Shown: piece by piece, positions 30,796-40,804 of the stretch
How positions within the stretch are numbered: the first letter of the stretch is position 1
Layout: each line of letters starts with the position of its first letter
Assembly (NCBI RefSeq): GCF_001189845.1
Contig: NZ_LFLZ01000008.1
Coordinates: 124,001 to 188,000 of the forward strand
Direction of reading: 5' to 3'
From: Bradyrhizobium tropiciagri
Lineage (GTDB): Bacteria > Pseudomonadota > Alphaproteobacteria > Rhizobiales > Xanthobacteraceae
Length of the DNA stretch: 64,000 bases
Translations under genes and position numbers: made by a program
Notes under the pieces: model-generated
What the model was told of the DNA's origin: nothing
Databases searched by the model: none
The model's input: only the letters and a program-made list of their open reading frames with translations

Positions 30796-31923
30796 ATGCT
30801 CGACTGGTCAGAAACCGCAGCCATTGCCCGTAAGCTGCCGCCGGTCGCGGCGGCGCCCGCAGCCGCAAGCGAGGCCGCCGGCCTCGGCACCATCGACCGT
30901 CACGGCGGCCGCGTCTCGGTCGACGAGAAGCGGATGATCAACTGCCGCGCCGACGTCAACCAGCTGTTGCCACTGAAATACAAATGGGCGTGGGAGAAAT
31001 ACCTTGCCGGCTGCAACAATCACTGGATGCCGACCGAGGTCTCGATGCAGGCCGACATCGCGCTGTGGAAATCGCGCGACGGCCTCACCGAGGACGAGCG
31101 CCGCGCCATCAAGCGCAATCTCGGCTTCTTCGCGGCGTCCGAGAGCCTGGTCGCCAACAATATCGTGCTGGCGATCTACCGCCACCTGACCAATCCGGAG
31201 TGCCGACAATATCTACTTCGCCAGGCCTTCGAGGAGGCAGTGCACACCCACACCTTCCAGTACATTGTCGAAAGCCTCGGCCTCGACGAGGGCGAGCTGT
31301 TCAATATGTATCGCGAGGTGCCCTCGATCACCGACAAGGCCGCGTGGGCGATCAAGCACACGCAGCACCTCGACGATCCCGATTTCAAGACCGGCACGCC
31401 GGCTGCCGATCAGGCGTTCCTGCGTGACCTCGTCGCGTTCTACGTGATCTTCGAGGGCATGTGGTTCTACACCGGCTTCGCGCAGATCCTCTCGCTCGGC
31501 CGCCGCAACAAGATGGTGGGGATCGCCGAGCAGTATCAGTACATCCTGCGCGATGAATCGATCCATCTGAACTTCGGCATCGACGTCATCAATCAGATCA
31601 AGATCGAGAACCCGCAGCTGTGGACTTCCGCGTTCCAGGACGAGGTCCGTGGCATGATCCGCGAGGCCGCCGAGCTCGAGGCCGCCTACGGCCGCGATAC
31701 CATGCCGCGCGGTTTCCTCGGGCTAAACGCAGCGTTGTGCGAGCAATACATGCACTTCATCGCCAACCGCCGTTGCGCCCAGATCGGGCTGACGCCCGTG
31801 TTCGCAGAGACGGATAATCCCTTCCCGTGGATGTCGGAAGCGATGGACCTAAAGAAGGAGAAGAATTTCTTCGAGACCCGCGTGATCGAGTATCAGAATG
31901 GCGGTGCACTCGCTTGGGATTAG
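30796..31923 (+). CDS. nrdB: ribonucleotide reductase class I, small subunit, class Ic-like
   Basis: Radical-generating partner of NrdA, 375 residues. The metal ligands are E116 (FFAASESLV), E147 and H150 ([10 protein letters not shown]), E220 (VIFEGMWF), E254 and H257 (RDESIHLNF). The position of the radical Tyr is Phe154 and the first ligand is Glu, not Asp. The spacing of all these residues equals that of the Chlamydia trachomatis class Ic protein (E89, E120, H123, F127, E193, E227, H230) with a constant offset of 27. This pattern denotes an Mn(IV)/Fe(III) cofactor without a tyrosyl radical. ATG at 30796 follows aaggatc, 12 bases after nrdA. The C-terminus ([10 protein letters not shown]) is the usual NrdA-docking tail in position. 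Confidence 0.95.
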   Translation: MLDWSETAAIARKLPPVAAAPAAASEAAGLGTIDRHGGRVSVDEKRMINCRADVNQLLPLKYKWAWEKYLAGCNNHWMPTEVSMQADIALWKSRDGLTEDERRAIKRNLGFFAASESLVANNIVLAIYRHLTNPECRQYLLRQAFEEAVHTHTFQYIVESLGLDEGELFNMYREVPSITDKAAWAIKHTQHLDDPDFKTGTPAADQAFLRDLVAFYVIFEGMWFYTGFAQILSLGRRNKMVGIAEQYQYILRDESIHLNFGIDVINQIKIENPQLWTSAFQDEVRGMIREAAELEAAYGRDTMPRGFLGLNAALCEQYMHFIANRRCAQIGLTPVFAETDNPFPWMSEAMDLKKEKNFFETRVIEYQNGGALAWD

Positions 31924-32001
31924 GCCATCCGCCGTGTCGCCGACAAGTGGACATGGGGCCTTCGTGTGGATTGTTCAAGTTTCGGGCCGCAACCTGGCAT
32001 T

Positions 32002-32181
32002 TCAGATTGCGGCTCGCGGCGAGGGGGCCTGGTCGGCTAAGCGGCGAATCGCGACGATCCGCCAGCGTGCTCCGTCGAACCATTTCTCTGCAACGCTGCG
32101 GGCCGAGTCCTCACTCGTCGCCTTGAGGTCGGTCTTGAGGCTCTTTTCGCCATCGGCGAGTTGGATTCTAAACATCGCCAT
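32002..32181 (-). CDS. small hypothetical protein (59 aa)
   Basis: A short frame starting MAMFRIQLADGEKSLKTDLK and continuing ATSEDSARSVAEKWFDGARW to a Pro/Ala tail. ATG at 32181 is preceded by AAGGAGTCGCAT, an excellent ribosome site. The pattern (two short strands, then a helix with SARSVAEKWF) resembles small single-domain rhizobial proteins of unknown role. It converges on nrdB, about 78 bases from its stop. Confidence 0.6.
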   Translation of the reverse strand: MAMFRIQLADGEKSLKTDLKATSEDSARSVAEKWFDGARWRIVAIRRLADQAPSPRAAI

Positions 32182-32500
32182 ATGCGACTCCTTGCCTAGT
32201 CAGCACGTTGGTGCGTGCATGGTTAATCCAAGGTTAATGACGGGCGCGGTGCATGTTTCTCCTGATCCCAGTGGCGGCGCTTGGAGCCTTTTTTCTTTAG
32301 GTCGCCGAAGGGCACCGATCGGCCGGAAATGCACCTCGGTTCGCCTTCCAGCTCCGTAACCCACTGAAATCACAGTAAATGAGTCTGCCCTCCGAGCGCA
32401 CCAGGCGGCATAAGTCGTTGATACGAAAAATGATTCGCTAATCGCAAACGGGCCCTAGCGTAGTTCAGCGCAGAAATCGTTGGGTTTGCGATTCCGAGAT
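32182..32500. other. intergenic, nothing recognised
   Basis: Contains the promoter region of the 59-residue gene on the minus strand and no other supported feature. Confidence 0.4.
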
Positions 32501-32857
32501 TTAGAAGCCGCAGTCTCTATAGTCCTTTCTGGCGAGGCGGAAACGCGAGCCGACACCAACGAAGTCCACATCCAGGCATTGATTCCCTCGACGATATTTG
32601 CCCAAACCGTCGCATCGAAGGTATTCGAGATTTATCCGCCAGCGCTTCTCCCGCGGAGAGTAGGTTGCAAAATCATGCTGAGCGCTCGGAGGTCCCTTGC
32701 AGATCGCAGCAACATACTGCCGAATTTCGGCAGGCAGATCGTCGATGTGATGAGGATTCCAAGGATCATTCTTATTGACAGCACTGCCCATGGAATTAGC
32801 CGCCGCCATACTGCAAAGTAGAAGGAAAAGCACCAACGATAGGGTTCGGATTGCCAT
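32501..32857 (-). CDS. small secreted Cys-containing protein
   Basis: A 118-residue protein with a clear signal peptide (MAIRTLSLVLFLLLCSMAAA, cleavage near ANS). The mature part has AAICKGPPSAQHDFATYSPR, EYLRCDGLGKYRRGNQCLDV and a terminal YRDCGF, so four Cys could make two disulphides in the periplasm. The start at 32857 follows AGGGACTGTCAA. The DLPAEIRQYVAAIC segment is familiar from small Bradyrhizobium proteins of unknown function. Confidence 0.65.
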   Translation of the reverse strand: MAIRTLSLVLFLLLCSMAAANSMGSAVNKNDPWNPHHIDDLPAEIRQYVAAICKGPPSAQHDFATYSPREKRWRINLEYLRCDGLGKYRRGNQCLDVDFVGVGSRFRLARKDYRDCGF

Positions 32858-33050
32858 TTGACAGTCCCTACGTGAGTGGCTTTTACAATCCGGCCGAGGC
32901 AGACCTGCCTCCCCAGTTGTGCGCCATGGTATCAAAAGGAGACGCTGTGCTGGTCTAGTGCCCTGACTGTGCGGCCTATTGCTCCCGGCGATCGGATGTG
33001 CTCGGCGCTACATAGAATCCTACTTTCATCTGCAGATTTCGTCGAAGGCG

Positions 33051-33773
33051 TCAGCGCGCGAACGCGACCGGCGCCAAGTAGCTATCGTGCGTCCCGGACT
33101 TTTCGGCCGGGAACGGCGGAAAGGGACTGGCGCGATGCAGGAGCTCGAGCGCTTCCCGGTCGAGTGCTGCATTGCCGGACGATTTCGATACTTCGCTTGC
33201 GATCACGTCACCCGCACGATTCAACTCAAATCTCAGCACCGTCGTACCTGAGGCACCATGCGCCGCCGCCGGATAACGTTTGAAGCGCTGCAGATGACCG
33301 AACACCAGCGCATTGTAGGCGTTTGCACTTGCCTGTGAGAACCGGCCGACATGCTCGGTCTTCGGCGGTGCGCGCGTCTCGGGCGCGGGCGGCTGCAGCT
33401 GCGGCTTTGGCTCCTCAATTTGTTTGGGCGTCTCTTGTGGCAGGGTGACCTCGGCTTGCGCCTGAGGCGGAGGCGGCTGCTCGACCTTTTCGACTGGCTG
33501 CTCCTCCTTCGGCTGCTCCTTGGACGTCTCCTCCGCCTGCTGCATGGTCGGTCCGACCGCGATGTCCTGGTTCTGGATTTCCGGCGAACTCGCGTCGACC
33601 GGTGCGAGCGTCACGCTGATCGCCGGAATGATGTTGGGCTCGACGGGCTTGCGCGCATACCACAGCGCGACCGATGCGACGATTGCCACATGGGCGATCA
33701 GGATCGCGAGCGCTGCCAGCGTCCAGCGCGAGATGCCGGGACGCTCCGGCAGATGCAGTGTATACACTGTCAT
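33051..33773 (-). CDS. tonB: TonB energy transducer
   Basis: A 240-residue periplasm-spanning protein that couples the proton-driven ExbB-ExbD complex to outer-membrane receptors. One N-terminal transmembrane helix (about residues 17-40, LAALAILIAHVAIVASVALW) precedes a long Pro/Glu/Lys-rich spacer (residues 75-135) and the globular C-terminal domain (YPAAAHGASGTTVLRFELNR, then LLHRASPFPPFP). The start overlaps the exbD stop in ATGA, so translation is coupled. It is the last gene of receptor-exbB-exbD-tonB. Confidence 0.92.
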   Translation of the reverse strand: MTVYTLHLPERPGISRWTLAALAILIAHVAIVASVALWYARKPVEPNIIPAISVTLAPVDASSPEIQNQDIAVGPTMQQAEETSKEQPKEEQPVEKVEQPPPPQAQAEVTLPQETPKQIEEPKPQLQPPAPETRAPPKTEHVGRFSQASANAYNALVFGHLQRFKRYPAAAHGASGTTVLRFELNRAGDVIASEVSKSSGNAALDREALELLHRASPFPPFPAEKSGTHDSYLAPVAFAR

Positions 33774-34204
33774 TGCTTTGCGGCCGGTGTTTCCAGCCCC
33801 ACTAATGCGAGCTTCAGATATCCGCCGTCCCGCAACGTGTTCATCACCTGCATCAGTTCGCCATAGCTCAGCGATTTGTCGGCGCGAACGAAGATCGTCT
33901 CGTCTTTGTGGTTGTTAGTAGCGGCATCGAGCGCGACCGAAAGTGAATCGCGAGCCACGACGGTTTCGCCGATTGCAATGATCTGATCCGGCTTGATCGT
34001 GACGAAGATCGGCTTGTCTGGCCGGGGCTGCTCCGGCGCGGTCGACGCGGGAAGGTTGACACCGATGTCCACGGTGGCAAGCGGCGCGGCTACCATGAAG
34101 ATGATGAGCAGCACCAGGATGACGTCGATGAACGGCGTGACGTTGATCTCATGCTGAACTTCGAGATCATCACCAGTCGAACGGGAACCGAGACGCACAG
34201 CCAT
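33770..34204 (-). CDS. exbD: biopolymer transport protein ExbD
   Basis: A 144-residue inner-membrane protein of the proton channel that energises TonB. The N-terminus has the family pattern HEINVTPFIDVILVLLIIFM, whose Asp in PFID is the proton-carrying residue. A periplasmic domain follows with FVTIKPDQIIAIGETVVARD and FVRADKSLSYGELMQVMNTL. It lies 5 bases after exbB and overlaps tonB by four bases. Confidence 0.93.
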   Translation of the reverse strand: MAVRLGSRSTGDDLEVQHEINVTPFIDVILVLLIIFMVAAPLATVDIGVNLPASTAPEQPRPDKPIFVTIKPDQIIAIGETVVARDSLSVALDAATNNHKDETIFVRADKSLSYGELMQVMNTLRDGGYLKLALVGLETPAAKQ

Positions 34205-34209
34205 GGCGG

Positions 34210-35022
34210 TTACTCCGCAGCACGTGGCAGTATCATGCCGTGATCGCGCTGCCCGCGGCTGATCAGGAGCAGGAGTTGCGCCGAGGCGTCAGTCAGGAGT
34301 GCACGATAGCCGGCGATCACGCGGGCGAGATGGTTGTAGATCACGACCGCGGGGATGGCTGCCACGAGCCCGAGCGCGGTGGCAAGGAGCGCCTCGGCGA
34401 TGCCGGGCGCAACCACTGCGAGGTTGGTGGTGTGGGACTCCGAAATTCCGATGAAGGAGTTCATGATGCCCCACACGGTGCCAAACAGGCCAACAAAGGG
34501 GGCGGTCGCGCCGATGGTAGCAAGAATGCCGGCGCCGCGCGAAATCTGTCGCGTCATCGCCGCTTCCACACGTTCCAGCCGAAGCGCAACACGCTCCTTG
34601 AAGCCATCATCGACGATACCGCCGGACAGCTCCGCCTCGCGCGCCGTCGAGAGGATCAGTTGTGCGACAGCATCGCGATCGCCATCGCATTCGTGGACCG
34701 CATCCGCCAGGCTGCCGCCTTGCTCCAGCATCCTGACCCGTCGAAGCGCGCGGCTCCTCGATACGCGCAGCTCGATGGTCTTGGCGAGCCAGATCGTCCA
34801 GGTGACGAGCGAGGCGAAGGCCAGCCCGATCATGACAGCCTTCACGACGATGTCGGCATTAAGGAACATTCCCCACGGCGACAGATTGCGCGGCAGCAGG
34901 GAATCCGGCACTTGGGCCAATGCAGGCGGCACGTCGACGGCAAGGGCTACCAGAAGACTGAGGACACCCGGCGCAGGCCGGAGCCACAATCCGAACAGAG
35001 GCTTCTTTCCGCTATGTATCAT
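34210..35022 (-). CDS. exbB: biopolymer transport protein ExbB
   Basis: A 270-residue inner-membrane pump subunit of the MotA/TolQ/ExbB family. The N-terminus carries an extra hydrophobic segment (VLSLLVALAVDVPPALA), as in long ExbB proteins. Then come the first core helix (VKAVMIGLAFASLVTWTIWL), a cytoplasmic domain, and the conserved pair of helices with ATIGATAPFVGLFGTVWGIM and VAPGIAEALLATALGLVAAI. It forms an operon with exbD and tonB and lies 85 bases after the receptor gene. Confidence 0.93.
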   Translation of the reverse strand: MIHSGKKPLFGLWLRPAPGVLSLLVALAVDVPPALAQVPDSLLPRNLSPWGMFLNADIVVKAVMIGLAFASLVTWTIWLAKTIELRVSRSRALRRVRMLEQGGSLADAVHECDGDRDAVAQLILSTAREAELSGGIVDDGFKERVALRLERVEAAMTRQISRGAGILATIGATAPFVGLFGTVWGIMNSFIGISESHTTNLAVVAPGIAEALLATALGLVAAIPAVVIYNHLARVIAGYRALLTDASAQLLLLISRGQRDHGMILPRAAE

Positions 35023-35107
35023 CTCGTTCTTTCTTTTATCGATCGGCCCCCCGATCGTTTCCCCGCACCTCGTACGTTCTGCAAAGAGCTTCCTCGCGAA
35101 GTAGCTA

Positions 35108-38100
35108 CTAAAGCAATCCTTCGAGGTGATAGTTCACGCCGGCTTTGACTTGGTTGACTGCCGACTGCACGGTCACGCTATTGCCGAACGGATTCACAAA
35201 CGGCAAAGCTTTGCTGCCGAAAGCCAGGTGATCATATTCAAGCTTTGCGGACCAATGTGACCCCAGCATGTACTCAAAACCGCCGCCAGCGGTCCATCCT
35301 GATCTGGTTGTATTGGTCTGGGTGAGACCATCGAGTCCACTGTTCACTTCCATACGATAGTCGGCGTTCATCCACGCCGCGCCGCCTTTTGCATAGAGCA
35401 TCAGCGGTCCCATGACATAACCGACCCTGCCGGTCACGGTGTCGTACCAATTGTGGTCGCCGGTGATCGAGAGCGACGCGGTGCCTGCAGGATCAACGAA
35501 GTCGGCCTTGCCCTGAGCCGATGTCCAGCCGAGTTCGGCCTCGACCCCGACCAGCCAATTCGGCGCGGCAAGATAATTGTAGCCGAACTGCAGGCCACCC
35601 AGGGCACCAGCCGGATTGGTTCTGTCGGCTCCAATCGGGGTGAGGACGTGCTCGCCCGCGCTGAACGCGCCGCCGAAATTGGCGCCGGCATAGGCGCCGG
35701 CCCAATGGTAGGCGATCGGCGCTGCGGCTTTGGTGTAGAAAGCGGGTAAGACACCTACAGTCTTCTCTGGCGCCCCGAGCTTCTGCGATATGCCAAAGTA
35801 ATATCCTCGGCGCGGTCCGTATTGCGGGGCAAACACGCCGATGCCGCTGCCGTTGCGGATCTGGTAGATGTAGTCGGCCACGTTGACCACGTCGAAGCGC
35901 ACAGTAACTGGAAGTCCATTCCAGCCGTTGGCAAACTCATGCGACAGGCCGGTATTGACCTGCCAATAGGATGGAAGGTGATCGCAGTTCGGGCAGGTCA
36001 CCCCATCCGGGCTCGTCCGCAAGCCGCTGCCGTAGATGAAGGTTGCGCTCGCAGTGGTGCCGTCCAACCAGCTATAACCGCTGTCTGTCCACCGGTATGC
36101 GACCCTGCCGGAACCCGTATAGGTTTGATCATGATCGGTGTGGATCCAACGGTTCTGGATGTAGACCAAGTCGTCCGGAGAAAACAGAGTTTGGTTTGAT
36201 ACGACGGTGTGCGCGTGTTGGACTCCCCAGGCCCAACTGGTGTCAGCGGAGAAGCCGCCGTACCTGAATCTAAGCTTCAGTTCGGCGCCATAATTCTCGG
36301 CTCTGTCATAGTTGAACGCCGTGAGCACGTAGGCTTGGCCGAACTGGCCGTCGTCAAGCAGATCCCTGGCGGTCTTGTAATAGATGCTGCCGCCGAGTTC
36401 GAGGCTCGGACAATTTGCGGCGGCGACCGGCGCTTTGCTGGGCATTGCCCCTGGTGTCGTCGGACATTGCGGCAGCAGTTGCTGCGTAAAGCCTGCATCG
36501 TACACGTTGGCCCGTTCAGGTTGGATTGCGCCAACATTCTGGAGAGGCTGGCCGGCCACTTGGCCGGGCAACACGGCAGCCTGATCGGGGCTGACGGTTG
36601 GGGTGCCCGCGGTAGTGCCATTGAAGATCTGGGTTGGAATCGTTCGCCCCAGCACTTGCGGCGGCGGCTCGAAGGTCCGCATGTAGCCGATGTGCAGGAC
36701 GGTCGACCACCATGGCTTATAGGTTAGGCTCGCGCGCGGACTGAGCTGGTTCGCGTCGACGTATTGGTAGATCTGATCGAACCGCAGGCCGTAATTGAGC
36801 GTCAGTTGCTGGGTCAGCCGCCACTCGTCCTGGGCATAGGCGCCAAGCTGCCAGCCAAATTTTTTGTTGGCGTCGAGAATGTTGAATGGTGAGTCGATAG
36901 CCGTCAGGCCACTTGGATCATTCGGGTCGAGCGGTTGAACCGTGCTTACGGTTGCGATCTGGGTCTGTTCGCCGTTGGTGTAGAAGCCTGCGCGAAGCGT
37001 GTGCGCATCGTTCACGCGGTAGGCGAAATCGCCCGACACGCCGTTCAGGAACGAGCTGCGGTAAACATCGGACGCGACGTTGTTGATGAAGAGATCGCCC
37101 ACCGGATCGGGAACGAAATGTAGATCGCTGTAACGCGAATAATACGCGAGCTGCGCATCGAAATTGCCTTCCGACTTTTGCCAGGCAATGACGTTGTAGG
37201 CGTTTTTTCTCGTATTGGTTTTGATTGAGGGTGGCGGAATCGAATCCGCTCTTGCCGAATGCCGTATAGGCGAGAGCATTTGGGTTCGGGGTGCCATCCG
37301 GGTTGACACAGGGGTTCGCGGGATCGAATGGGCCGCCGCAAAAGCCGCCCACGTTGCCAGGCTGCCCGGGATTGTTGGGAATCTGATAACGAGTCGTGCC
37401 GAACCCCGAGATGGTGACCACCCGCGCGGTCGGATCGAGCACCGTGGACGTATAGGCGAAGAACCGGGCCTGCTCGGAATGATCGTGAATGGCATTGAGG
37501 GTCGGCAGGGGATTCTCAAGGCCGAGGCCGGTGCTGAGATAACGGCCGGCGACATAGTAGTCGGTCTTCCCCTCCACCCCGCCATATTCAAAGCTGGGCG
37601 TGATGGTCTGACGGCTGCCGCCGTAGACGCTTACGCTGCCGCCGGACAGCGCCGCTCCGCTCTTGGTCGTGATGTCGAGCACGCCCGCCGTACGCAGGCC
37701 ATATTGTGCCGGCAGCGCACCCGTGATCAGGCCAATGCTGCCGATGAAGGAGGTCTCCAGAAGTTGCGAGAAGCCGGATACACCATCGGGCAGCAAAATC
37801 CCGTTGATCCGGTACTGAACGTTGGCGTGCTCGTTGCGCACGTGAAAATCACCCGAGCTCGTCGAGTCCTGGTAGACGCCTGGAAATTGCAGCACGATAT
37901 CGCTGAGCTGGGCGGCGTTGCCCTGCGGGAGGCTTTCGAGATCCCTTTGGCTCAGCTGATAGTTCGTCGTGCCAGTCTTGGGCATGATGACGCTGTCGCG
38001 CCGCTGGTCGAAATTCTGAGTCTGCTGCACGACCTGACGATTGGTTGCAGCCTGGGCCTGTTCTGCACTTGGCACGGCCGGCGCTGTCGGTGTCGGATTG

Positions 38101-38435
38101 CGCTCGACCTGCCTTGGCGGCGGCGTTCGCGGCCGCCGACGCTCGACTGGGGCGGCGACGCGGGTTTCGGGCAAAACGTTGGTTCCGGGAGGCTGCGCCT
38201 GCACGGATGGCGTCGATTGCGGAGTTGGCGATTCTGCGGGCTGTTGGGCCGAGGCCGGCGGAGTTGAGCTTTCCGGCGCCGGCGAGGGAGACGCCGAGGG
38301 GGATGCGCTCGGTACGGGCGTCGTGGTGCTCGATGGTGATTGGGCCAACGCGGGCGCGCTGTAAGCGGCAACGAGTGTTAGCGACGAGGCCGACAGCAAA
38401 ACGCGCCGAAAGGTACAAAGGATAGGTCTTTTCAT
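35108..38435 (-). pseudogene. TonB receptor fused to Omp25-like barrel, frameshifted
   Basis: The N-terminal frame (38435 to about 37213) has a signal peptide (FRRVLLSASSLTLVAAYSAP), a Pro/Ser-rich linker, and a TonB plug domain with VQYRINGILLPDGVSGFSQL and DITTKSGAAL. After NQNQYEK the frame is lost at a run of six A residues; five would continue as NAYNVIAWQKSEGNFDAQLA. The second frame gives the receptor barrel to about residue 880 (repaired numbering). It then adds a separate 200-residue Omp25/RopB-type eight-strand barrel (HWAGAYAGANFGGAF to KAGVNYHL). Repaired, the protein has 1108 residues. The start at 38435 follows AGGAA. It heads the exbB-exbD-tonB operon. Confidence 0.85.
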
Positions 38436-38559
38436 CTGATGATTCCTGACTGAACGTTGCCCGCGCCAGGCAAGCGGCATGGGCTCCAAAGGGTGCTTCG
38501 GTTCCACAGCCCGCGGCGCGCCCATCCCGCGGCGCTAGCGATGGATCGAAGCAGCGATG

Positions 38560-38934
38560 TCAGGAGATCGGAGGTCCGCGCGATTCAAACGCGGCACGCG
38601 GCGGTTGTAGTAAGAAGCGGAAATGATCGATCGGATGATCGATCCTCGCATCAGCAAATTCCACGTGCAGCGCCGGCGGAGTTGGCGCCAAGCCGTCGCC
38701 CATGACCGCGGTGGCCATGCAGATCGGACAGAGATAGTCGGGATGGCTGTCTGACGGGTGGTGACGATTCTGACTGCCAGCGACGCCGGCGAAGGCTCCC
38801 ATGACCACGCCGGAACTCTCGGGCGCCCTCCCGCCGACGGCGTGAACGTGACCGAAGGCGAGTGTCAGGTTAATGACGAGCGCGGCCAGCGCAAGCCATG
38901 AACCACGCCGAGTGTGTTTCCGAAACCAGCGCAT
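38560..38934 (-). CDS. small membrane-anchored CxxC protein (DUF2946-like)
   Basis: A 124-residue protein with one N-terminal hydrophobic segment (WLALAALVINLTLAFGHVHA) and a His-rich loop running into HPDYLCPICMATAVMG, the CPIC pair preceded by His residues. This is the look of the DUF2946 family, whose members often lie beside TonB receptors and copper- or metal-related genes. The start is either ATG 38934 or the further upstream 38967. It precedes the receptor gene by about 124 bases on the same strand, so it may be the first gene of the uptake operon. A metal-related role is inference. Confidence 0.6.
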   Translation of the reverse strand: MRWFRKHTRRGSWLALAALVINLTLAFGHVHAVGGRAPESSGVVMGAFAGVAGSQNRHHPSDSHPDYLCPICMATAVMGDGLAPTPPALHVEFADARIDHPIDHFRFLLQPPRAAFESRGPPIS

Positions 38935-39724
38935 CCGGAAAGCAATTGTCCTTCGTTCAGGAGGCAATGTTATCCAAGCTTGTCATAAGATCAAAGGGTG
39001 GAAAATTGGCCCTTTCGCCAAAAACTAATTGCTGCGAAAGCGATCCCTCGACCGGATTGCCTATCAACCGATGCCCTCTGTCCTGTTTCGGAAGTGGGCA
39101 GGACGCGACCGAACGTCCGTTGTGGGTTCCGCCTACGCGGGAGCTTTGGCGCAAGCCAGCTGCTTGAGCTGATGACCATGGCTCCGCCCTATGTCGGTGC
39201 CAGCGCACTACGGAAGGAGTCCCGCCCGACTTTGTGCCAGCCCGGCGTCCGCCCTGAAAGGTACTTTTGCGCTTGAAATGCACCTAAAATCGTCGCCCGC
39301 CGCCGTAAGTAATTCAAATCAAAGCAAAAGCGACCGCCCTCCGAGCGCGCCATCGACACAAAACCATAGCCACGTCGCCGTCACGAGGCCTTGACCGACG
39401 AGCGGGATGCGTGTTGGGAGATCGGCAAGGAGAAACGACGCCTGTGCAGGGTGATGGCAGCGCGATCGAGTGGACATTCGACAGCAACGCGGACTGGTTT
39501 GCGATATCGCGATGGTGTTGCCTGCCGGATGCGAGTGAGCCGGACCGGCGCCATCCCCTCAAGGCTGGCGCTTCGCGCCCCCGCTTCGCGGCTATCGGCC
39601 TTGACCGGATATCGCCGGTCCGGCGACGGCCGCCCAGGCAGGTAAGGCTTAGAGGGCGCTGAGCACCTCTGGCGACGAAGAGGAGGCGGTATTGGCGCGT
39701 CCACGCGTTTAGGTTGTCCGATGC
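38935..39724. other. intergenic, about 790 bases, no supported gene
   Basis: Open frames on both strands are Arg/Ser-rich and overlap each other, and none has a ribosome site plus a protein-like pattern. I looked for a cobalamin riboswitch upstream of 38934 on the minus strand and found neither the CCGCAACTGTAAG core nor a B12 box. The promoter of the uptake operon is expected here. Confidence 0.5.
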
Positions 39725-40003
39725 CTAATTGGAAGTCCCGCCGCGGAGCAACCGCCGGTACCCGAACTCTGACATCCATTTGGCGCGAGCCAAATGACTT
39801 TCGAATGCCTTGCGCGCGCGGTCTGGCTCCTGATCGGGGTCAATGCGGAGTACGACTTGAGTGATCTGGCGCCAATCGGCGCCATCCGCATCTGCGTCGA
39901 GTAAGCGCAGATAGATGCGTAGATGTTGTTCATCATAGGTCGTAAGTGTCGCGCTGGCCGGAGCGATGTCCGCAACAGCCGGATCAAGCGGGGGAGCTAT
40001 CAT
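39725..40003 (-). CDS. DUF2285 family protein
   Basis: A 92-residue protein with YDEQHLRIYLRLLDADADGA, DPDQEPDRARKAFESHLARA and KWMSEFGYRRLLRGG. This matches the short DUF2285 proteins common in alphaproteobacterial islands and conjugative regions, where they sit beside XRE regulators and are thought to bind DNA. Here too an XRE gene lies next door in divergent orientation. Confidence 0.75.
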   Translation of the reverse strand: MIAPPLDPAVADIAPASATLTTYDEQHLRIYLRLLDADADGADWRQITQVVLRIDPDQEPDRARKAFESHLARAKWMSEFGYRRLLRGGTSN

Positions 40004-40149
40004 AAGAAATCTCTCAACGACGGATAAGGATCGGGCACCGCTCTCAGCCCGAAGTTTGGGTGGGCTTTATTCGGGTTATAAAGCACCTAATGAGGTGTAT
40101 TTACACCCTTATAGTGGCATATTTTCTGGGCGTGTCGATGGTGGTGAAG

Positions 40150-40386
40150 ATGATCACCCCTCGACAAATTCGGGCTGCAAGGGCGTTATTGGACTGGTCT
40201 CAACAGCAGCTGGCTGACAAAGCGATCGTATCGCTGAATGCCGTCGCTAGGCTGGAGAAGGGCATCGTCGATTCACGCGCCAGTACTCTGCTCGCGATTC
40301 AAAAAGCTCTGGTCAAAGCTGGCATCGAGTTCCTAGACGCGGACCAGAAGGGGGAGGGAGTAAGGCTCAAAAGTCCGAAGGCGTGA
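40150..40386 (+). CDS. XRE-type transcriptional regulator
   Basis: A 78-residue helix-turn-helix protein: MITPRQIRAARALLDWSQQQ, then LADKAIVSLNAVARLEKG. This is the XRE fold with little else. Similar short proteins in rhizobia are annotated as XRE or transcriptional regulators of islands. ATG at 40150 gives the conserved start; an ATG at 40138 would add four residues. It may regulate the neighbouring DUF2285 or excision functions. Confidence 0.7.
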   Translation: MITPRQIRAARALLDWSQQQLADKAIVSLNAVARLEKGIVDSRASTLLAIQKALVKAGIEFLDADQKGEGVRLKSPKA

Positions 40387-40804
40387 TGCGCTAACGGGTG
40401 CCTTTAGGAGTTTGCGAACCTCGGCGATGGCTATCGGTCCTGGCAGCCCCCTCATGGGCGCCAAGTATTGCGCCGAGCAAGATCCGCCATAAGCAGCTGG
40501 TGGCACCTAGACGACTGCCATAGATGAGCCTGCCAATACACGTGATTGTACGCATGAATGGCCTTTTTATTTCAGCCAAAATCGACCTGTCGGCTAAAGC
40601 AGAAATTACACCTCGTCTGCGCGCCCGTCCGAATTCTACGCTGCCACATCCGAAGCTTCGCCGTTGATGTTGGGGCTTTGTCGAGCGGGCTCCTTACCTC
40701 TAGAATTGTTGTGCATCTCGTAAAGAGCTAACTCACAAAGGAAATCTCGCGCAATCGCTGCGGCTAACGCTCGGCGAGCGAGCGTTGATGTCAAAGAAAG
40801 GTCG
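40387..40804. other. intergenic, nothing recognised
   Basis: About 420 bases. No protein-like frame and no clear regulatory signal other than sequence immediately before the excisionase-like gene. Confidence 0.4.

Noticed and set aside
39381..39720. Overlapping open frames on both strands in 39.3-39.7 kb
   Set aside because: Compositional shadows of each other with no start signals; no frame could be supported.
38935..39724. Possible fourth cobalamin riboswitch ahead of the second TonB operon
   Set aside because: Neither the CCGCAACTGTAAG core nor a B12 box is present on the minus strand.
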